11,714 nt of DNA, from positions 1 through 11,714 of the forward strand of contig JALRDG010000134.1 in NCBI GenBank assembly GCA_023257055.1. The letters run 5' to 3'. Under the pieces are notes generated by a model. The model had not been told where the DNA came from, ran no database searches, and worked only from the letters and a program-made list of their open reading frames with translations. Shown one piece after another: positions 1-4,448 of this stretch (positions are counted from its first letter, which is position 1; each line of letters begins with the position of its first letter). The position numbers and the translations under genes were made by a program. Source of the stretch: Candidatus Saccharimonadia bacterium. Its GTDB lineage: Bacteria > Patescibacteriota > Saccharimonadia > Saccharimonadales > Saccharimonadaceae.

Positions 1-1
1 A

Positions 2-253
2 ATGTATCGAGGAAAAACGGGCACGCAGGTAACGAATGGCCCGGCAAAGTTATGTCAGGCGCTGCAAATCGACCGATCGTTTAATGGTCACGACGCGAGA
101 CAGTCCCCGCTACGTTTGTTTGCCGGTCCGCCGGTACCAAAGGACGATATTATAACGACGACACGGATTGGCATCAGCAAAGCGAAAGACGAGCCGCGGC
201 GTTTTTATATCGCCAGCAGCCCGTATGTTTCGGTACGTGCAGCAAATATTTAG
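2..253 (+). CDS. mpg: DNA-3-methyladenine glycosylase (AAG/MPG family), 3' end only
   Basis: This is the C-terminal part (about 83 residues) of a methylpurine-DNA glycosylase, a base-excision repair enzyme that removes alkylated purines such as 3-methyladenine. Visible family blocks are TNGPAKLCQAL with the following ID and NGHD, then RIGISKAKDEP, RFYI and SPYVSV near the end. In this family these lie in the second half of a roughly 180-210 residue protein. The catalytic glutamate region lies upstream, so the gene is cut by the left window edge. The ATG at base 2 is probably an internal methionine. DEPRRFYI replaces the commoner DEPWRFYI, a mild divergence. The TAG stop overlaps the stop of the convergent dehydrogenase-mutase gene by four bases. 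Family assignment is strong; activity cannot be judged from this fragment. Confidence 0.85.
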   Translation: MYRGKTGTQVTNGPAKLCQALQIDRSFNGHDARQSPLRLFAGPPVPKDDIITTTRIGISKAKDEPRRFYIASSPYVSVRAANI

Positions 254-1887
254 TCGTCGATTGAGCGCACTTCTTTTTTCTTGCTGCGGCCATCCATATC
301 AACATCGTAAATGTGAACTGATTTTTGATTCATTTCGACGGAGCCGATGTCTTCATCGGCAATGTCGTCGATATATTTAATTAATGAACGAATAGAGTTG
401 CCGTGTGCTACGAGCATGACATTTTGGCCATGACGAATGCGAGGCATAACAACTCGCAAGTAGAACGGAATAACCCGTTGGTATACATCTTTTAGGGATT
501 CACCGCCTTCGACCGGACTGTCCCAACTACGACGCAGGTCCATAAAGGATTCTTCGCCAATAATGGCCTTAATCTGGTCTTTGTTCATGCCGGTATAAAT
601 GCCGTAATCACGTTCATTCAAGGCAAGAGCTGGTTCATGATGAAGATCGTAATGACCAGAGCCATTCATGATAGCTTCGAGTGTTTCCTTTGTGCGAATT
701 TGCTGCGACGTGTAGGTGTAGTCGATCGTCATGTCTTTTAGTTTTTCGCCAAGCTTAGCGGCCTTTTCGATGCCTTGCGGGGCAAGGTGTACGTCGGTTG
801 TGCCAGTCCATCGGCCCTGTAGGTTGTATTCTGATTCTCCGTGGCGCACGACGATCAGTTTACCAAGTCGGTTGCTACCTTCAACTTTATTCTGGAGTTC
901 GCCAGCAAAGAATCCGTGAATATTTTCGGCAGTCGTATTGTTAATGCGCTGGATTGCTTCGGCTGTATTAAAGGCGGAGTGCGGCGTGATGAGCACGTTA
1001 TTCATTTTTGAGAGGGCTTCGACTTCGGCAATGCGCGTGTAGTCATCTGGGCTTGTGGCATGTCCGTTAATCGCCGCGACGATACTTTCCTGGTGAAGGA
1101 ATTGTTCGCCGTCGAGGGTATCAAGGCCGGCGGCAGCAATATGACCACTCCGAAGCGCGGCGATTAGCGCACGGTTTTCAACTAACTCACCTCGGGCGGT
1201 ATTAATCAATATCGCGCCACGTTTCATATGTTCGATCGTACCTTCGTTAATGAGGTGGTAATCTTCTGCCGTTAGCGGGGCGTGGATCGATAACACGTCG
1301 CTTTCGCGCAAGACGTCGTCGAAACTCTTGTAGCTAAAGCCAATTTCATTGGCAATGGCTTCGTTCTCGTAGGTGTCGTAGGCAATAACATTCATCTGGA
1401 AGCCGCGGCCAATCCGTGCAGCTTGTTGGCCGATTCTTCCGGCGCCAATCAATCCGAGGGTTTTGCCTTTAAGGTCGAACCCAATATGTTCGTCAGAAGC
1501 ATAGCTGCCGTGCTCAACACTGTCGAGAGTGGTCAGGAGCTTGCGCGATAGTGCAAGTAGTAACGCGAAAGCGTGCTCAGCGACGGTGTTCTCGCCGTAT
1601 GTTGGCACGTTGACGACACTGATATTGTGTTCCTGTGCCGCGTCAAGATCGATATGATTAAAGCCAGTCGAACGGGTGGCAATCAGCTTCAGATTTGGTA
1701 TTTTTTCAAGTACGTCGCTGTTGACATTGCTGTCGACGAAGACTGAAAGTACGTCGGCGTCAATCACGGCATTTTCCGGCGTAATGACATCATCCATGAA
1801 TACAAGTTCGTGATCGGTGTCCCTAAATGCCTCCTGTAATTGAAAAGTATCAATCTTTGTTGATTCGTAAAATACAATTTTTGCCAT
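250..1887 (-). CDS. Fusion: D-2-hydroxyacid (D-lactate-type) dehydrogenase + phosphoglycerate mutase
   Basis: One 545-residue frame holds two enzymes. Residues 1-332 are a D-isomer-specific 2-hydroxyacid dehydrogenase: GAGRIG nucleotide-binding loop at 148-153, Asp171 ending the next strand (suggests NAD preference), Arg232 in NTARGE, Glu261, and His303 in ITPHSAFNTAEA. The PHxAFxTxEA form resembles D-lactate dehydrogenases rather than SerA. Residues 343-545 are a phosphoglycerate mutase of the 2,3-bisphosphoglycerate-dependent type: VRHGES (phospho-acceptor His349), Arg398, ALNERDYG (Glu425), GGESL, and VAHGNS (His495). The mutase half is about 200 residues. It lacks the long insert and C-terminal tail of E. 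coli GpmA, like short mutases of the family. The linker is only about ten residues. The start ATG lies four bases after the eno stop, with an AAGGAA Shine-Dalgarno inside the eno end. With eno it forms a lower-glycolysis operon. The natural substrate of the dehydrogenase half is inferred. Confidence 0.93.
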   Translation of the reverse strand: MAKIVFYESTKIDTFQLQEAFRDTDHELVFMDDVITPENAVIDADVLSVFVDSNVNSDVLEKIPNLKLIATRSTGFNHIDLDAAQEHNISVVNVPTYGENTVAEHAFALLLALSRKLLTTLDSVEHGSYASDEHIGFDLKGKTLGLIGAGRIGQQAARIGRGFQMNVIAYDTYENEAIANEIGFSYKSFDDVLRESDVLSIHAPLTAEDYHLINEGTIEHMKRGAILINTARGELVENRALIAALRSGHIAAAGLDTLDGEQFLHQESIVAAINGHATSPDDYTRIAEVEALSKMNNVLITPHSAFNTAEAIQRINNTTAENIHGFFAGELQNKVEGSNRLGKLIVVRHGESEYNLQGRWTGTTDVHLAPQGIEKAAKLGEKLKDMTIDYTYTSQQIRTKETLEAIMNGSGHYDLHHEPALALNERDYGIYTGMNKDQIKAIIGEESFMDLRRSWDSPVEGGESLKDVYQRVIPFYLRVVMPRIRHGQNVMLVAHGNSIRSLIKYIDDIADEDIGSVEMNQKSVHIYDVDMDGRSKKKEVRSIDD

Positions 1888-1891
1888 AGAA

Positions 1892-3187
1892 TTATTGTTC
1901 CTTGTTGTTTAACGGGTGGGCGAGTGATAGGCTTTGGTCGGCTTCGGCAATGCGCAGCAACTCGTTATATTTGGCGACACGATCGGTGCGCGAAAGGGAG
2001 CCGGTTTTGATTTGATCGGTGCCGAGGCCAACGGCGAGATGTGCAATGGTCGTATCTTCCGTCTCACCGGAACGGTGGCTCATAACGGTGTTCCATCCAG
2101 CTTTTTTCGCCATAAGAACGGCGTCGATTGTTTCGCTAAGGCTGCCAATTTGATTTGGCTTGATAAGAATCGCATTGGCGGCTTTCTGCTTGATGGCGCG
2201 CTCGAGAAGCTGCGTGTTGGTAACGAGCAGGTCGTCGCCGACAAGTTGTAATTTGTCGCCCAGCTCTACGGTAAGTGTCTGCCAGTTTTGCCAATCATTT
2301 TCGTCGAGGCCATCCTCAATCGAGACGATAGGGTAGGTTGTCACTAGGCTGCTGTACCAGTCGATCATTTCACGAGCAGTAAGGACTTTTCCTTCGGTCT
2401 TCAGCAAGTACCGTCCGTCTTCATGGAATTCACTTGAAGCAACATCGAGCCCCAGTGCGATGTCTTTGCCTGGAGTAAGACCGGCCGATTCGATGGCGCG
2501 AACAATGAGCGAAAGTGGCTCATTATTGCCATTTCGAACACTCGGTGCATAGCCGCCTTCGTCGCCGACGGTCGTACCATAGCCTTCGGCTTTCAAAATT
2601 TTTGCTAGTGCATGGAAAACTTCTGTACCCATGCGAATGGCTTCGGTGAACGTCGGTGCGCCAACAGGAATAATCATGTATTCTTGAATGTCGCTGCTAC
2701 CGCTGGCGTGCGAGCCCCCATTCATGACGTTCATCATGGGCATTGGCAGTGACTGCATTTCGCGTGTTCCAGCGAGTTCGGCAATATACGTATGCAGAGC
2801 AACTTTTTTACTGTTAGCTGCTGCCTTAGCGACGGCCAGGCTTACCGCTAAGATGGCATTCGCGCCAAGGCCTGCCTTATTCGGTGTTGCATCAAGCTCC
2901 AGCATGACTCGGTCAATTTCACGTTGGCGGAACGGATCTTGGCCAATCAGCTCAATGGCGATTTTCTGTTCGATGTTTTCAATTGCCTTAAAAACGCTTT
3001 TTCCGCCGTAGTAGTCGGCTTTATCGCGCAGTTCGATAGCTTCGTGTGAGCCAGTGCTGGCACCAGATGGCACCGCCGCGCGTCCCATTGATCCATCAGA
3101 GAGATAGACGTCGGCCTCGACGGTTGGGTTGCCGCGAGAGTCTATGATTTGTCGTGCTGTAATACGTGAAATTGTTGTCATATCCAT
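1892..3187 (-). CDS. eno: Enolase (phosphopyruvate hydratase)
   Basis: Converts 2-phosphoglycerate to phosphoenolpyruvate in the cytoplasm. The length of 431 residues is normal for bacterial enolase. Hallmarks in order: SRGNPTVE (17-24), PSGASTG loop (40-46), KAGLGANAILAVS (104-116), PMPMMNVMNGGSHA with His160, DIQEYM with Gln168 and Glu169, GDEGGYAP with the proton-transfer Glu210, Mg ligands Asp248 (GLDVASSEF), Glu291 (SIEDGLDENDW) and Asp318 (LVGDDL), catalytic Lys343 (LIKPNQIG), and SHRSGETED with His371 to Ser373. All catalytic residues are present. The first ATG (3187) is followed by another at codon 3. The first is preferred because a -10 box ends eight bases upstream and no Shine-Dalgarno exists for either, fitting a leaderless transcript. 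It is the first gene of an operon with the dehydrogenase-mutase fusion, the mutase half of which makes its substrate. Confidence 0.98.
   Translation of the reverse strand: MDMTTISRITARQIIDSRGNPTVEADVYLSDGSMGRAAVPSGASTGSHEAIELRDKADYYGGKSVFKAIENIEQKIAIELIGQDPFRQREIDRVMLELDATPNKAGLGANAILAVSLAVAKAAANSKKVALHTYIAELAGTREMQSLPMPMMNVMNGGSHASGSSDIQEYMIIPVGAPTFTEAIRMGTEVFHALAKILKAEGYGTTVGDEGGYAPSVRNGNNEPLSLIVRAIESAGLTPGKDIALGLDVASSEFHEDGRYLLKTEGKVLTAREMIDWYSSLVTTYPIVSIEDGLDENDWQNWQTLTVELGDKLQLVGDDLLVTNTQLLERAIKQKAANAILIKPNQIGSLSETIDAVLMAKKAGWNTVMSHRSGETEDTTIAHLAVGLGTDQIKTGSLSRTDRVAKYNELLRIAEADQSLSLAHPLNNKEQ
1898..1903 (-). promoter_or_regulatory. Shine-Dalgarno of the dehydrogenase-mutase gene
   Basis: AAGGAA on the minus strand, ten bases before the ATG at 1887. 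It lies inside the last codons of eno, so translation of the second gene is probably coupled to eno. No promoter-like sequence is evident in the four-base gap, which supports a two-gene transcript. Confidence 0.7.
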
Positions 3188-3194
3188 ACGATTT

Positions 3195-3200
3195 ATTGTA
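3195..3200 (-). promoter_or_regulatory. eno promoter, -10 box adjacent to start codon
   Basis: TACAAT on the minus strand, followed by seven bases (AAATCGT) and the eno ATG. Transcription starting about seven bases after the box would begin at or next to the start codon. No convincing -35 hexamer lies 16-18 bases upstream, and no TG extension is present. The assignment therefore rests on the -10 match, its position in the divergent intergenic region, and the absence of a Shine-Dalgarno. Confidence 0.5.
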
Positions 3201-3274
3201 CTCGCATCGTGGTAATGCGATAGGTAATTTACGTCACAAAAATACTATTTTCCATGCCAGCTCCTAAGTTACTA

Positions 3275-3303
3275 TTGACTTTTTATGCTGATTATGCTTA
3301 TAT
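3275..3303 (+). promoter_or_regulatory. Promoter of the small acidic orphan gene (TTGACT-N17-TTATAT)
   Basis: A -35 box TTGACT (3275-3280), a 17-base spacer, and a -10 TTATAT (3298-3303) preceded by TGC as an extended -10. TATATA at 3299 with an 18-base spacer is an alternative reading. The spacer holds a direct repeat of TTATGCT (3283-3289 and 3292-3298). It matches the spacer of the promoter at 4390-4418 at 13 of 17 positions. The expected transcript start near 3310 gives a leader of about 22 bases containing three 5-base TAAC-type repeats (3306-3320). Confidence 0.65.
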
Positions 3304-3331
3304 AGTAACGTAACCTAACAAAGACAAACAT

Positions 3332-3541
3332 ATGAATTTACTACGACACACACCATCATTTTCTCGTCCTGATCCACTCGGTGACGGCCTGGCTGAGGCG
3401 ATTGCCGCCGAGCAGAGCGAACCGGATGCATTCGTGCATGACGGCTTTCTTGACGGTGAGCAGCTTGCCTCTACGTGGCAGAACACGCTCGACGATTTAA
3501 AGCAGGATCCTGACTGGTTCGATTTTGCTACCGAAGATTAG
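3332..3541 (+). CDS. Small acidic protein of unknown function, 69 residues
   Basis: I do not recognise this protein. It is short, rich in Asp and Glu, and has no signal peptide, membrane segment or cysteine. The first 15 residues are basic and proline-containing. Residues 18-30 could form a helix, and the C-terminal third (WQNTLDDLKQDPDWFDF) is aromatic and acidic. Support for its being a gene: a good promoter 30-55 bases upstream, an ATG preceded by an A-rich leader block shared with two other genes in this window (AAAGACAAACAT), codon use like its neighbours, and tight fit before the next gene (20-base gap). No Shine-Dalgarno is visible. It may be co-transcribed with the GalU-like gene, although that gene also seems to have its own promoter inside the 3' end of this one. 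Confidence 0.6.
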   Translation: MNLLRHTPSFSRPDPLGDGLAEAIAAEQSEPDAFVHDGFLDGEQLASTWQNTLDDLKQDPDWFDFATED

Positions 3542-3552
3542 TCTTGTACACT
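3525..3552 (+). promoter_or_regulatory. Candidate promoter of the GalU-like gene
   Basis: TTGCTA (3525-3530), a 16-base spacer, and TACACT (3547-3552), followed by nine bases and the ATG at 3562. It lies across the end of the small orphan gene. With no Shine-Dalgarno before the ATG, the arrangement suggests a transcript with almost no leader, as proposed for eno and lepB. Both boxes are imperfect. Confidence 0.45.
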
Positions 3553-3561
3553 AGGTATCGT

Positions 3562-4386
3562 ATGACAAAAACAACGAAAGCTATTATTCCAGTGGCCGGA
3601 TGGGGCACACGCCGTCTGCCAATTACCAAAGCCATTGAAAAATCAATGTTACCAATCGGCAATCGACCACTGGTAGATTATGTCGTGGCAGACTGTATCG
3701 CGGCGGGTATTCGGGATATTTATTTTGTTGTTAGTGAAGAAAATTCTCAACTTGAAAAGTTTTATACGACGAACGAGAACTTAAATGCCTACCTGCGCGC
3801 CAATGGTAAAGATGACAAATTACCGGAAGTGGCTGCGCCAGAAGGCGTAACATTTCACTTCATCGTGCAAGACCCAAACGGAAAGTACGGCACGAGCGTG
3901 CCAGTGGCGCTGGCGGCGGAATATCTTGCTGATGACGAATCGGCTGTCGTATTGATGGGCGATGATTTCCTCTACAGCCAGAGTGGCAACAATGACATCA
4001 AGCGACTCGTCGATGAAGCAACTGGCGGCTACGCAGCAATCATTGGCGTTGAAGTTCCTGAGGGTAGGGATATCTCCCGCTATGGCGTATTTAAGGTGGC
4101 AGACGATGGTCATTTTGCCGGTATCGTTGAAAAGCCTCGCCCAGAAGAAGCGCCATCGCGCTTAATGAACGTCAGTAAGTATGTTCTGACACCCGTGTTC
4201 CTTGCGGCGATCAAAGCACACGCTCAGCAAGAACTTGACGGCGAATACATGATTACCGAACCGATTTCGCAGGTTATCGATAGCGGTGAAGCGATGCGTA
4301 TTGTCGTAGCAAATGGTGAATACCTTGACGGCGGTAGCGTTGAGGGCTGGCTACATGCCAACCGTGTCGTTCTTGGCGATCTCTAA
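3562..4386 (+). CDS. galU: GalU-like sugar-1-phosphate nucleotidyltransferase (probable UTP--glucose-1-phosphate uridylyltransferase)
   Basis: Predicted to join glucose-1-phosphate and UTP into UDP-glucose for envelope glycans. 274 residues, close to bacterial GalU length. Motifs: AIIPVAGWGTRRLPITKA (7-24) followed by EKSMLPIGNRPL, the nucleotide-binding signature; FIVQDPNGKYGTSVPVALA (100-118); MGDDF with metal-binding Asp (132-136); VEKP (189-192), APSRLMNVSKYVLTP (197-211), GEYMITEPI (227-235), and a late LDGGSVEGWLHAN. Two blocks are off-consensus: IEKSMLP where GalU usually has xPKEMLP, and GKYGTSVP where GLGHA is usual. The exact sugar and nucleotide are therefore uncertain; a glucose-1-phosphate thymidylyltransferase-like specificity is an alternative. 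The ATG at 3562 is chosen over an upstream TTG at 3544 because homology begins right after it and the TTG overlaps the likely -10 region. Confidence 0.85.
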   Translation: MTKTTKAIIPVAGWGTRRLPITKAIEKSMLPIGNRPLVDYVVADCIAAGIRDIYFVVSEENSQLEKFYTTNENLNAYLRANGKDDKLPEVAAPEGVTFHFIVQDPNGKYGTSVPVALAAEYLADDESAVVLMGDDFLYSQSGNNDIKRLVDEATGGYAAIIGVEVPEGRDISRYGVFKVADDGHFAGIVEKPRPEEAPSRLMNVSKYVLTPVFLAAIKAHAQQELDGEYMITEPISQVIDSGEAMRIVVANGEYLDGGSVEGWLHANRVVLGDL

Positions 4387-4389
4387 ATA

Positions 4390-4418
4390 TTGTATTTGCA
4401 TGCTGCTTATGGTATATT
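4390..4418 (+). promoter_or_regulatory. Promoter of the 996-residue repeat protein (TTGTAT-N17-TATATT)
   Basis: TTGTAT (4390-4395), 17-base spacer, TATATT (4413-4418) with an extended -10 TGG directly before it. It begins just after the galU stop. The spacer contains ATGCTGCTTATG, matching the small orphan's promoter (ATGCTGATTATG) in the same register. The expected start of transcription is near 4425, inside the dyad listed next. Confidence 0.7.
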
Positions 4419-4437
4419 CCGAAGTAACAAACTTCGG
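4419..4437. promoter_or_regulatory. Perfect 7-bp dyad directly after the -10 box (possible operator)
   Basis: CCGAAGT, five-base spacer AACAA, then ACTTCGG: a perfect inverted repeat. It starts at the base after the -10 box and spans the predicted transcription start. Because the left arm would be mostly outside the transcript, a protein-binding site is more likely than an RNA hairpin if the promoter is read correctly. No U-tract follows, so it does not look like a galU terminator. It could be an RNA stem-loop if transcription starts upstream. Confidence 0.5.
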
Positions 4438-4448
4438 GAAATAAACAC

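Noticed and set aside
237..275. Possible terminator after the glycosylase gene (GTGC ... GCAC followed by a T-rich run)
   Set aside because: Only four pairs close a loop of over 20 bases, so the hairpin is too weak. The T-run is codons of the opposite gene.
840..900. The dehydrogenase-mutase junction as a sequencing or assembly artefact joining two genes
   Set aside because: The frame is open and both domains are complete on either side of a short linker, with no remnant stop, start or Shine-Dalgarno. A single-base error could still hide a stop, but nothing in the sequence suggests one.
3544..3561. TTG at 3544 as the start of the GalU-like gene
   Set aside because: It would add six residues without homology, lacks a Shine-Dalgarno and overlaps the likely -10 box. 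The ATG at 3562 fits better.
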